Assembly: GCF_900188345.1 (NCBI RefSeq)
Contig: NZ_FZOD01000041.1
Location: 23,028 to 87,027, forward strand
DNA length: 64,000 bases
Direction of reading: 5' to 3'
DNA from: Streptosporangium subroseum
GTDB lineage: Bacteria; Actinomycetota; Actinomycetes; Streptosporangiales; Streptosporangiaceae
Positions 54,008 through 61,999 of this stretch are shown piece after piece (position 1 is the first letter of the stretch; each line of letters begins with the position of its first letter). The position numbers and the translations under genes were made by a program. The notes below the pieces were generated by a model. That model ran no database searches. It was not told the DNA's origin and was given only the letters and a program-made list of their open reading frames with translations.

Positions 54008-54678
54008 GGCGGGCTGAAACGGTAGCCGAATCCGCGGACCGTGTGGATGAACTCGGGCTCGGCGGGCACTGCCTCGATCTTGGCCCGGACCCGCTGGACG
54101 CAGGCGTCCACCAGCCGGGAGTCGGCGACGTGGGTGTGGTCCCAGACGGCCCGCAGCAGGTATCTGCGGTTGAGCACCTGGCCGGGGTGGCGGACCAGTT
54201 CGAGCAGGAGCCGCAGCTCCGTGGGGGTCAGGTGGACCTCCCGGCCCTCCAGCGACACCTTGAGCGCCCCCCGGTCGATGACCAGCTCACCGAAGGTGAT
54301 GCGGTCGGAGGCGACCGACTCCGCCCGGCGTAGGACGGCGCGGATCCGGGCGTCCAGCACGCGGGGCTCGACCGGCTTGACCACGTAGTCGTCGGCGCCC
54401 GCCTCCAGCCCCACCACCACGTCGAGGTCGTCACCCCTGGCCGTGAGCAGGATCACCGGCAGCTGGTCCATCTTGCGGATGCGGCGGCACACCTCGACTC
54501 CGTCGATGCCCGGCAGCATCACGTCGAGGATGGCGATCTCGGGACGGCGCGAGCGGATGTGCTCGAGCGCCTCCTCGCCGGTGGCGTAGGAGGTGACGGT
54601 GTGGCCCTGACGGGTCAGCGCGAGCTCCAGTCCGGTTCGGACCGAAAGATCGTCTTCAACAAGGAGGATGCCAGCCAC
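54004..54678 (-). CDS. OmpR-type response regulator (AfsQ1-like)
   Basis: 224 residues: receiver domain with acidic cluster ILLVEDD, phosphoacceptor Asp in AILDVMLPG and Lys in VVKP, plus a winged-helix trans_reg_C domain (TPTELRLLLELVRHPGQVLN and FIHTVRGFGYRF). GTG 54678 begins MAGILLVEDD and gives AfsQ1's usual length; the ATG at 54735 would add 19 non-family residues. The divergent SLT gene lies 302 bases away and may be a target. Confidence 0.9.
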   Translation of the reverse strand: MAGILLVEDDLSVRTGLELALTRQGHTVTSYATGEEALEHIRSRRPEIAILDVMLPGIDGVEVCRRIRKMDQLPVILLTARGDDLDVVVGLEAGADDYVVKPVEPRVLDARIRAVLRRAESVASDRITFGELVIDRGALKVSLEGREVHLTPTELRLLLELVRHPGQVLNRRYLLRAVWDHTHVADSRLVDACVQRVRAKIEAVPAEPEFIHTVRGFGYRFSPP

Positions 54679-54824
54679 CCGGACATTATTCTGCCAATGT
54701 CCACTAATGACCGCTTCGACACAGAACCGTGACATGGGGCGGACGGGATCTCATGGGGCACCAGAGGGCTCATGAGGCCTTCTTTTCGCCATAAAAGTGC
54801 TTAAGACCAGGCTTGTTCCTAAAT

Positions 54825-54840
54825 TGTGAGCAAAGTCACA
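54825..54840. promoter_or_regulatory. CRP-type site TGTGA-N6-TCACA
   Basis: TGTGAGCAAAGTCACA at 54825-54840 is an exact match to the CRP/FNR-superfamily consensus TGTGAN6TCACA and lies in the 302-bp gap between AfsQ1-like and SLT genes. A TATGCT -10 candidate is at 54845. Actinobacterial CRP regulates rpfA-type lytic transglycosylases (known in M. tuberculosis from memory). Confidence 0.6.
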
Positions 54841-54980
54841 TTGGTATGCTAAATGCCATGAAAGCGCATGTGACCTGGCGCTTAAGTCATGAAAAAGCCG
54901 GGAAACGTCATAGGTAACACCAACCAACTCTCTGGTTTCGGTTGCGGACCACCCCCCTGTGCACGGCAAGCTCATAGGTC

Positions 54981-55706
54981 GTGAGTCCAGGATCGCCACA
55001 CTTGAAGGAGCGCTCAGCTCCCCGTGCCCGCCGTTCGACCAGAAGGTCGGCCAAGGCCAAGACACCGGGCTGGCTGACCCCCAAGCGTGTCATGATCTCC
55101 GGCGCCCTGATCGTGATCTTCGTGGGCGGCGGAACCTTCACCGCCTACACCGCGATCCAGAACGCGTCGGCCCCGCAGGGACCGCCCGTCTCGCTGGACG
55201 ACATGGCGAAGATGTTCGGCGGCGACCCGTTCGGCCCCGACCTTCAGGCCGACATGCTCAAGGAGCAGGCCGCCCAGGCGCTCAAGGCCGACGCGCTGGC
55301 GGCCGAGAGAGATCATCGCAAGGTGCTCAACCCGATCAAGATCGTCGAAGAGGCGCCGGGCGGCGACGGATTCGCCCCGCAGAAGCTTCCTCCCGGCACG
55401 TCCAACCCGACCGGCAACAAGGCGCTGGGCAAGCAGATGCTCGACGCGCGCGGCTGGTCCGACCAGTGGGGCTGCCTGGAGTCGCTGTGGACGAAGGAGA
55501 GCGGCTGGAACGAGCGTGCGATGAACACCTCCAGCGGCGCCTACGGCATCCCCCAGTCGCTTCCCGGCTCCAAGATGGCCAGCGCGGGCGGTGACTGGCA
55601 GACCAGTGCGGCCACCCAGATCGAGTGGGGGCTCGGCTATATCAAGGCCCGCTATGGCACGCCCTGTGGCGCCTGGGGCCATTCCCAGGCCAAGGGCTGG
55701 TACTGA
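54981..55706 (+). CDS. Lytic transglycosylase-like (SLT/Rpf-type) protein
   Basis: 241 residues: basic N-terminus, one helix (VMISGALIVIFVGGGTFTAY), a linker and a C-terminal goose-lysozyme-like domain with LWTKESGWNERAMNTSSGAY, where the Glu is catalytic, and GIPQ. It should cleave peptidoglycan and could assist germination or cell separation. GTG 54981 starts the protein. A CRP-type site lies about 150 bases upstream. The regulatory leader is 300 bases and does not match a ydaO riboswitch. Confidence 0.85.
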   Translation: MSPGSPHLKERSAPRARRSTRRSAKAKTPGWLTPKRVMISGALIVIFVGGGTFTAYTAIQNASAPQGPPVSLDDMAKMFGGDPFGPDLQADMLKEQAAQALKADALAAERDHRKVLNPIKIVEEAPGGDGFAPQKLPPGTSNPTGNKALGKQMLDARGWSDQWGCLESLWTKESGWNERAMNTSSGAYGIPQSLPGSKMASAGGDWQTSAATQIEWGLGYIKARYGTPCGAWGHSQAKGWY

Positions 55707-55766
55707 GAGGCCAGGAGTCGGCAAGTCTTACCGCGTCCCGGGCGCGGGCGTCGCACCCTTGGCCGC

Positions 55767-57752
55767 ATGAATGTGAAGGTCAGCGTGGTGGTGCCGGTGC
55801 ACAACCCCGGTGATGGCGCCGACACCTGTATCCGGTCGGTGCTGGAACAGTCGATGGCCTCGGACGAATACGAGGTCATCTTCGCCGACGACGGATCGGA
55901 CGACGGGATCCAGCAGCGTCTCGACGCCGTCGCCGCCGTGCGCTCGAACGTGAGGGTGCTCCATCTGACGCCGACGGGGTCGCCGATGCGCGGCCGCAAC
56001 GTCGCGTTGGTGGTCGCCAGGGGCGAGTACGTCTACATGATGGGGCAGACGGACCGCCTGGAACGGACCGCCCTGGAGAAGATGTACGAGCGCGCCGTCG
56101 AGACCGAGGCCGACATCCTCATCGGGCGGCTGGTCAACGACCAGGCACCCCCGTCCACGATCTTCGACGCCAACCGCGAGCGCGCCGACATCGTCAAGGA
56201 CCGGCTGCTGTCGCTGCTCACGCCGCACAAGCTCTTCCGCAGGGCGTTCCTGGACGCCGAGGCGCTGAACTTCGCGGACCCCGGCGGACGCCTGGCCGAA
56301 CAGGCGTTCGTGGTCCGCGCCTACCTGCGGGCCAAGGTCATCACGATTCTGGCCGACCAGGTCTGCTGCCACGTCGAGGAGCAGCCCGAGCCGCCCGCCG
56401 ACCCCTACGTGTGGGCCGCCGAGCTGCGCGAACTGCTCGACATCATCGACGGAGAGGTCCCCGAGGGACGCCAGCGGGACCGGATGTACGCGCACTGGTT
56501 CCGCACCGCGGTGCTGCGCCGGCTCGGGGGAGCCGAGTTCGTCTCGTCCGCCCGGAACCGGGCGGCCGTCTTCACGACCCTGCGCGAGGTGGCCGTCCAG
56601 CGCTTCCCCCAGCGTCTGGACCACTACGTGCCCGTGCATCTGCGGGCCCGCGCCGCGCTGCTTCGCGCGGGAAGGCTCGACCAGCTCCTCGTGCTGGACA
56701 AGGCCATGCGCGGCACCCGCCTGCGGGCCGACCTCCAGGAGGTCCTCTGGGACGACGGCGTGTTCACCATGGGGCTCACCGTGGAGATCATGCAGGCCGA
56801 CGGCACCCCGATCCGCTTCCTCCCGCACGGTGAGGACGGCCTGCTCTGGGAGCCGCCGGTGCCCCTCGACGGGATTCGCCTCCCGCCCGAACTGGCCGAC
56901 GTCGGCCAGGCCGCCTCCCGGGCCCGGCTGGAGGTCTACATCAGGCACTCCGGCACCGGGGTCGTCTACTTCCTGCCCGTGAGCTGCTCGATGACCCGCA
57001 TCCGGCAGCGCGACGGGGTCAAGGTCAGATTGCAGGTCACGGGGACGGCCCGGCTGGACGTGAACTCCGCGGCCCTCGGCCGTCCGCTGTCGCCGGGACG
57101 CTGGGAGATCCACGTGCGCATGTACGCCGGGACGCACAAGGCGCGCACCCGCGTGACCGGATCACCGCTGAACTGCACGGGGACGCTGGCCGACTACTCC
57201 AAGCGGCTGGTCATCCCCTGGTGGTCCGACCAGGGTGAGCTGGGCATCTGCGTGGAGCCCCGCTCGTTCTCCGAATCGATCGTCCTGGTCTCGCCGGGGA
57301 CGACGATCACCCAGCAGCGCGGGCACGTTTTTGTCGTCGTGCCCGTGCCGTACGTGCCGCCGAGCGGAGGGCCGCCCGCTGAGCTGGTGTTACGCCGGCC
57401 CACGGGCAGGGAACGCGAGGTCTGCGTGCCCGCCCTGGTCGAGCCGGGCGTCCCGGGGGAGCTCGCCGGACGGCTGATCGCCAAGGTTCCGGTCCGGCGG
57501 GTGCGCGGGGAGGGCTTTCTGACCCCGGGAGACTGGTCGCCGTTCCTGCGGGTGGACGACCAGGAGGTCGGGCTCCGTTTCACGGTGGAGATGAGGCGGG
57601 GCGGACGGGTGGAGATCCGCGAGTCCACCGCCGCCCGGAACCCCGGGCCCTGGTATTCGGCGCTGAGGCGCGTCGGGCTGTGGATTCCCGGGGCCCGCGG
57701 CACGGTCCGGGCGATCCGGACCGTGCGGCGGCGTTACCAGGACGTGAGCTAG
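55767..57752 (+). CDS. Family-2 glycosyltransferase with large C-terminal extension
   Basis: 661 residues. The N-terminal 210 residues follow GT2 (VSVVVPVHNPG, FADDGSDDG), but the usual DxD loop is replaced by YVYMMGQTDRLE, with Gln-Thr-Asp at the metal site. Residues 250-660 are rich in beta strands and Arg and are not a family I recognise. It may be a teichoic-acid- or polysaccharide-type transferase, or a catalytically reduced relative. ATG 55767 is used. It converges on a secreted esterase gene with a shared hairpin. Confidence 0.7.
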   Translation: MNVKVSVVVPVHNPGDGADTCIRSVLEQSMASDEYEVIFADDGSDDGIQQRLDAVAAVRSNVRVLHLTPTGSPMRGRNVALVVARGEYVYMMGQTDRLERTALEKMYERAVETEADILIGRLVNDQAPPSTIFDANRERADIVKDRLLSLLTPHKLFRRAFLDAEALNFADPGGRLAEQAFVVRAYLRAKVITILADQVCCHVEEQPEPPADPYVWAAELRELLDIIDGEVPEGRQRDRMYAHWFRTAVLRRLGGAEFVSSARNRAAVFTTLREVAVQRFPQRLDHYVPVHLRARAALLRAGRLDQLLVLDKAMRGTRLRADLQEVLWDDGVFTMGLTVEIMQADGTPIRFLPHGEDGLLWEPPVPLDGIRLPPELADVGQAASRARLEVYIRHSGTGVVYFLPVSCSMTRIRQRDGVKVRLQVTGTARLDVNSAALGRPLSPGRWEIHVRMYAGTHKARTRVTGSPLNCTGTLADYSKRLVIPWWSDQGELGICVEPRSFSESIVLVSPGTTITQQRGHVFVVVPVPYVPPSGGPPAELVLRRPTGREREVCVPALVEPGVPGELAGRLIAKVPVRRVRGEGFLTPGDWSPFLRVDDQEVGLRFTVEMRRGGRVEIRESTAARNPGPWYSALRRVGLWIPGARGTVRAIRTVRRRYQDVS

Positions 57753-57771
57753 CGCCTCAGCCGGCGGGGGG

Positions 57772-57791
57772 CCTCTCCGGTGCCGGAGAGG
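57772..57791. terminator. Hairpin between convergent GT2 and esterase genes
   Basis: CCTCTCCGG (57772-57780) and CCGGAGAGG (57783-57791) are perfect inverted repeats with a two-base centre, located 19 bases past the GT2 stop and four bases past the esterase stop. Confidence 0.6.
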
Positions 57792-57794
57792 AGG

Positions 57795-59237
57795 TCATCC
57801 GCCGAGCCGGCACTCGTTGGCGAGGTCCCCGCTCGTCGGACGCGGCAGGGTGGCGCTCGGCGGCGGGCTCTTCTTCCGCTCCACCCAGCCCTCCAGGGAC
57901 TCGAACGCGCTGCGGAAGCACGGCAGCAGCGGCCTGAGCTTGTCGGGGTAGGTGGCGTAGAGGCCGTCCACGTGGTTGCCGTCGGTGATCCGGTAGTAGC
58001 GGAACGGCCTGCGGTCGCCGACCATGTCCGCGTAGACGTCGCTGGAACGGGAGATCGGCAACAGCGTGTCCAGCGTGCCGTGGATCGTGATCAGCGGCTT
58101 GCCGATCTTGCCGGTGAGACCGATCTTCTTCATCGCCTTGTACGGCTTGCGCGCGTCGTAGTCGTAGTCGGCGTCGCACGCCGGGGTGCCCGAGGCGCAG
58201 AAGGGAGTGCCCGCCACCGTGTCACCGTCGAAGGAGGGGTCCAGCTCCTCGCGGTAGACGCGCTGGGTGAGGTCCCAGTAGTACTGGTAGTGGTAGGGCC
58301 ACAGGAACTCCGAGCCCTTGGCGAAACCGGCGTCGTACATCCCCTGGGTGTCGCCCTTGGGATAGGCCCGCAGCGCCGGGGGCAGGTAGTTGAGCAGGTT
58401 GTCGCCCTCGGTCCGCCAGAGCGTGCCCTCCCAGTCGACCCCGCCGTCATAGAGCTTGGCCTGGTTCTCCAGCTGCCAGCGGACCAGGTAGCCGCCGTTG
58501 GAGATGCCCGCGGCGTAGGTCCGCTGGGGAGCCTTGCCGTACCGCTGCGCGACGACGGCCTTGGCCGCGATCGCGACCTGCGTGACCCGGTCGTTCCACT
58601 CGGCGACCGCGTCGCCTGGCTTGCGGCCGTCGAGGTAGAAGGTGGCGCCGACGTTGCCCTTGTCCGTCACGGCGTACGCGTAGCCCTTGGCCAGGGCCCA
58701 GTCGGAGATGGTGAAGTCGTTGGCGTACTGCTCCCGGTTGCCGGGAGTGCCCGTCACGACCAGCCCGCCGTTCCATCGGTCGGGCAGCCGGAGCACGAAC
58801 TGGGAGTCGTGGTTCCAGCCGTGGCTCGTGTTGAAGGTCGAGGTGTCGGGGAAGTAGCCGTCGATCTGGATGCCGGGGACGCCCGTGGGGTTGACCGCCC
58901 CCGCGGGGTGCAGCCCCGCCCAGTCGGCGGGGTCGGTGTGCCCCGAGACGGTGGTGCCCGCCGTGGTGAGATCGTCCAGGCAGGCCTTCACCTGGAGCTC
59001 GGCCCCCGGGACCTTCACCCGGTCCACCCGCGCGCAGTGCCCGTTCGACGAGGCTCCCGCCACTCCGGCGCCCGCGGCCGGCGCACCCGTCACCAGGGCG
59101 GCCGCGGTGGCGATGGTGAGTCCGGCGGCCATCATGGCTCTGCGCGGCCCCGCGGACGCGGCCTCGCGTGGTCCCGCCTGGGCCGGCATGTCCGGGGTGG
59201 GGCGCGGCCACAGACGCAGGCTTGAGGGTTTACGCAT
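57795..59237 (-). CDS. Secreted 3-hydroxybutyrate-oligomer-hydrolase-like esterase
   Basis: 480 residues. A Tat/Sec-type signal (RRAMMAAGLTIATAAALVTG) precedes an alpha/beta-hydrolase with nucleophile motif AAGISNGGYLVRW (GISNG, Ser), Asp in GTLDTLLP and His in DGNHVDG. The family is closest to 3HB-oligomer hydrolases or tannase-like esterases; the substrate remains open. It follows the cytosolic alpha/beta-hydrolase by three bases, and the MFS-type gene precedes both, so an oligomer-import-and-degradation unit is plausible (inference). Confidence 0.7.
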   Translation of the reverse strand: MRKPSSLRLWPRPTPDMPAQAGPREAASAGPRRAMMAAGLTIATAAALVTGAPAAGAGVAGASSNGHCARVDRVKVPGAELQVKACLDDLTTAGTTVSGHTDPADWAGLHPAGAVNPTGVPGIQIDGYFPDTSTFNTSHGWNHDSQFVLRLPDRWNGGLVVTGTPGNREQYANDFTISDWALAKGYAYAVTDKGNVGATFYLDGRKPGDAVAEWNDRVTQVAIAAKAVVAQRYGKAPQRTYAAGISNGGYLVRWQLENQAKLYDGGVDWEGTLWRTEGDNLLNYLPPALRAYPKGDTQGMYDAGFAKGSEFLWPYHYQYYWDLTQRVYREELDPSFDGDTVAGTPFCASGTPACDADYDYDARKPYKAMKKIGLTGKIGKPLITIHGTLDTLLPISRSSDVYADMVGDRRPFRYYRITDGNHVDGLYATYPDKLRPLLPCFRSAFESLEGWVERKKSPPPSATLPRPTSGDLANECRLGG

Positions 59238-59240
59238 CGG

Positions 59241-60260
59241 TCAGCTCCGCTTCAGGTGGTCGGAGAGGGCGCTGCGGAACTCTCCGGGGCGTTCGATGTG
59301 AGGGCTGTGGCCGGAGTCCAGGACGACCTCGGTGTGGTTGCCGTACCGTTCGAGCACGGCCCGGGTCTGGGAGATCATCGGCTGCGCCGGGGTGCCGTCC
59401 GAGCCGGGGATGGCGCCGAGGGCGCCCAGGTGGGCCAGGTCGAACAGCGAGGTGTCGGAGACGATCACGTCCGCCTCGCCCCTGATCCACAGGATCGGCG
59501 GCTTGGGGTCGATCGTGTGCAGGTCGTCGAGCCGGAAGTGCGTCGGCGCGATCGAGTTGAGAACGCCTCGCGTGCCGGGGGCGACCCCGGGCCAGATGTC
59601 GGAGCCGACCGCGTCGCCCGGGTAGTGGTCGTCGCCGATCCTCGTGGAGAGCATGGAGGCGACGAAGGCGTCCTCGTCCGCGTCCTCGATCACCGTGCCG
59701 GGCTTGACGTACGTCGTCCTGAACACGTTCCTCGGAGACACCGGGGAGTCCGCGGAGGTGTCCCCGGCCGCGAGCAGCTTCACGAAGTCGAGGTTCGCCG
59801 CCCCGGCCCCGCCGCCGATCCCGTCGGGGTGGTTCAGCGCGCCGTCCGCCCCGTGCGTGCCGCCGAAGCCGTACGGCGAGATCGGGTTGACCAGGGTCAC
59901 GCTCCGCACGACGGCCGGCCGGTCGCGCAGCACCTGCAGGACCACCCCACCGCCCATGCTCCAGCCCACGAGGTGCACGCCGTCCAGTTCGAGGGCGTCG
60001 ATCAGCGCGAGTACGTCGTCGGAGTAGTCGCGCAGGCCGCGGGTGGCGTCGACGGGCGCGGGATCGGTGTCGCCGAAGCCCCGCAGGTCGACGGCGAGCG
60101 GCCGGTAGTCGTCCGCCAGGGCGATCATCGTGTCCCGCCAGAAGGCGGCGCTCGACACGTTGCCGTGTACGAACAGCACCGCCTCGCCTCCGGTCTGACC
60201 GGTCGACAGGACGTTCTGCGTGATCCGGGCGGTGGGGACCGGCCGGTTCTCAAGGTCCAT
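59241..60260 (-). CDS. Alpha/beta hydrolase
   Basis: 339 residues of the soluble alpha/beta-hydrolase fold: oxyanion strand VLFVHGNVSSAAFW, nucleophile elbow GWSMGGG (Ser), catalytic Asp around RGEADVIV, and His in DSGHSPHIERPGEF. The class includes esterases and C-C hydrolases; no substrate is visible. It lies 18 bases after the MFS transporter gene and three before the secreted esterase, so an operon is likely. Confidence 0.87.
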   Translation of the reverse strand: MDLENRPVPTARITQNVLSTGQTGGEAVLFVHGNVSSAAFWRDTMIALADDYRPLAVDLRGFGDTDPAPVDATRGLRDYSDDVLALIDALELDGVHLVGWSMGGGVVLQVLRDRPAVVRSVTLVNPISPYGFGGTHGADGALNHPDGIGGGAGAANLDFVKLLAAGDTSADSPVSPRNVFRTTYVKPGTVIEDADEDAFVASMLSTRIGDDHYPGDAVGSDIWPGVAPGTRGVLNSIAPTHFRLDDLHTIDPKPPILWIRGEADVIVSDTSLFDLAHLGALGAIPGSDGTPAQPMISQTRAVLERYGNHTEVVLDSGHSPHIERPGEFRSALSDHLKRS

Positions 60261-60278
60261 CAGATATCTCCGTACGGC

Positions 60279-61598
60279 TTAGCGAGTGGTCGATACTTCT
60301 TCGGGGGTGCCGAGGGTGGCGAGGTCGCGGTCCTTGGTCTCACGGGAGACGTACACGGTGACCAGGGTGATCGCGGCGGCGACGGCCATGTAGATCATGA
60401 CGGGGAAGGCCGAGTCGTAGGCGTCCAGCAGGGCGACCGCGATCAGCGGCGCCAGGGCGCCCGCGACGATCGAGGCGAGCTGGGAGCCGATGGACACGCC
60501 CGAGTAGCGCATTCTCGTGGCGAACAGCTCCGAGAAGTACGCGGCCTGCGGGCCGTACATCGCGCCGTGCAGGATCAGCCCGACCGTCACCGCCAGGGTG
60601 ACCGCGGCGAAGTTCTTGGTGTCGATCAGGGGGAAGAACGCGAAGGCCCACAGGCCCACCCCGGCGGCGCCGAGCAGGTAGACCGGACGGCGGCCGAGCT
60701 TGTCGGAGAGCGCGCCCCACATGGGGATCGTGACGAAGTGCACGGCGGATGCGATCAGCACCGCGTTGAGCACGACGGGCTTGGACAGCCCCGCCGAGGT
60801 CGTCGCGTACACCAGCACGAACGCGGTGATCACGTAGTAGGAGACGTTCTCCCCGAAGCGGGCGCCGATCGCGATCAGCACGTCCCGCCGGTGGTACTTG
60901 AACACGTCCACGATCGGCATGCTCTGGGAGGGCTTGGTGTTCGCGAGCGCCTGCTGGAAGATCGGCGACTCGTCGATGGACAGCCGGATCCACAGGCCGA
61001 TCAGCACCAGCACGCCGGAGAGCAGGAACGGAATGCGCCAGCCCCAGCTCGTGAAGGCCTCGTCGGTCTGGACCGCGGCCAGGATCGCGAGCACCGCGGT
61101 GGCCAGCAGGTTGCCGCTGGGCACGCCGGCCTGCGGCCAGGAGGCCCAGAAGCCGCGACGCTTCGGGTCTCCGTGCTCGGAGACGATGAGCACCGCGCCG
61201 CCCCACTCACCGCCGAGGGCGAAGCCCTGGATGAGCCGGAGCAGGGTCAGCAGCAGCGGAGCCAGCGCGCCGACCGCCGCGTGGGTCGGCAGGCAGCCGA
61301 TCAGGAAGGTCGCGCCCCCCATCATCAGCAGGCTGAGGACCAGGAGCTTCTTGCGGCCGAGCCGGTCGCCGAAGTGGCCGAAGACCAGGGCGCCCACCGG
61401 TCGGGCGATGAAGCCCACCGCGTAGGTGAGGAGCGCCAGCAGGGTGCCGGTGAGCGGGTCCGACGAGGGGAAGAACAGGGCGGGGAAGACCAGGGCGGCG
61501 GCCGAGCCGTACAGGAAGAAGTCGTACCACTCGATCGTCGTGCCGACGAGACTGGCGGCGACGATCCTTCCGATGGGGGTGCGGGTGTTTTCTACCAT
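60279..61598 (-). CDS. MHS-type MFS transporter (shikimate/metabolite:H+ symporter)
   Basis: 439 residues, twelve helices, with the MHS signature GTTIEWYDFFLYGSAAAL, ARPVGALVFGHFGDRLGR in loop 2-3 and RFGENVSYYVITAFV. Substrates of the family are small carboxylates such as alpha-ketoglutarate, shikimate or citrate; here the neighbouring esterases suggest an acid product, which is inference. ATG 61598 (MVENTRTPIGR) starts the protein after GGTGAG. Confidence 0.87.
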   Translation of the reverse strand: MVENTRTPIGRIVAASLVGTTIEWYDFFLYGSAAALVFPALFFPSSDPLTGTLLALLTYAVGFIARPVGALVFGHFGDRLGRKKLLVLSLLMMGGATFLIGCLPTHAAVGALAPLLLTLLRLIQGFALGGEWGGAVLIVSEHGDPKRRGFWASWPQAGVPSGNLLATAVLAILAAVQTDEAFTSWGWRIPFLLSGVLVLIGLWIRLSIDESPIFQQALANTKPSQSMPIVDVFKYHRRDVLIAIGARFGENVSYYVITAFVLVYATTSAGLSKPVVLNAVLIASAVHFVTIPMWGALSDKLGRRPVYLLGAAGVGLWAFAFFPLIDTKNFAAVTLAVTVGLILHGAMYGPQAAYFSELFATRMRYSGVSIGSQLASIVAGALAPLIAVALLDAYDSAFPVMIYMAVAAAITLVTVYVSRETKDRDLATLGTPEEVSTTR

Positions 61599-61649
61599 CT
61601 CACTCACCAATGGGTAGAACTGTTGGGGGGATGTCGGCTCACGGTACGT

Positions 61650-61665
61650 AGTGACCGGCGTCACT
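61650..61665. promoter_or_regulatory. AGTGAC-CGGC-GTCACT palindrome upstream of MFS
   Basis: Perfect six-base arms around CGGC, 52 bases upstream of the transporter start. It is a candidate binding site for the PucR-type regulator encoded beyond. Confidence 0.45.
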
Positions 61666-61782
61666 CCTATGGCGATGGTCTCCATACCGAATGGCAGGGC
61701 TATGTGGATGTGTGCGACTGCCGCGGAGAGCGATCCGAGTGGGGCGGGAGGAAGCGGGTGACCGCACCGCTGGAAGCGGGTC

Positions 61783-61870
61783 ACGACGTGGGCTGTCAGG
61801 CCACGGTACGGCCATGAAGTGGATCCACGTCGTGGGCTGCGAGGTCACGATACGGGCCACGACGTAGATC
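61783..61870. repeat. 44-bp direct repeat (two copies)
   Basis: ACGACGTGGGCTGTCAGGCC at 61783 recurs as ACGTCGTGGGCTGCGAGGTC at 61827, with the copies similar over about 44 bases each. It lies in the 400-bp gap between the PucR-type and MFS genes, which otherwise holds no gene. Confidence 0.55.
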
Positions 61871-61999
61871 ACGACGGGACCGGCGGCGGGCGCCGGCCCT
61901 CATCGGAGTGATCGCGGCAGGCGGAGAACCGCGGGAGTTCCACCTCGTCACAGGCTCACAGGCCCGGGTTCTGCCCGCTGCGGTCACGGGGATTTCGGG

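Noticed and set aside
54842..54980. Possible ydaO-type (c-di-AMP) riboswitch before the SLT gene
   Set aside because: Similar genes often have it, but the GGGGTGAATC and GCTGAACCCG-type conserved blocks are absent here.
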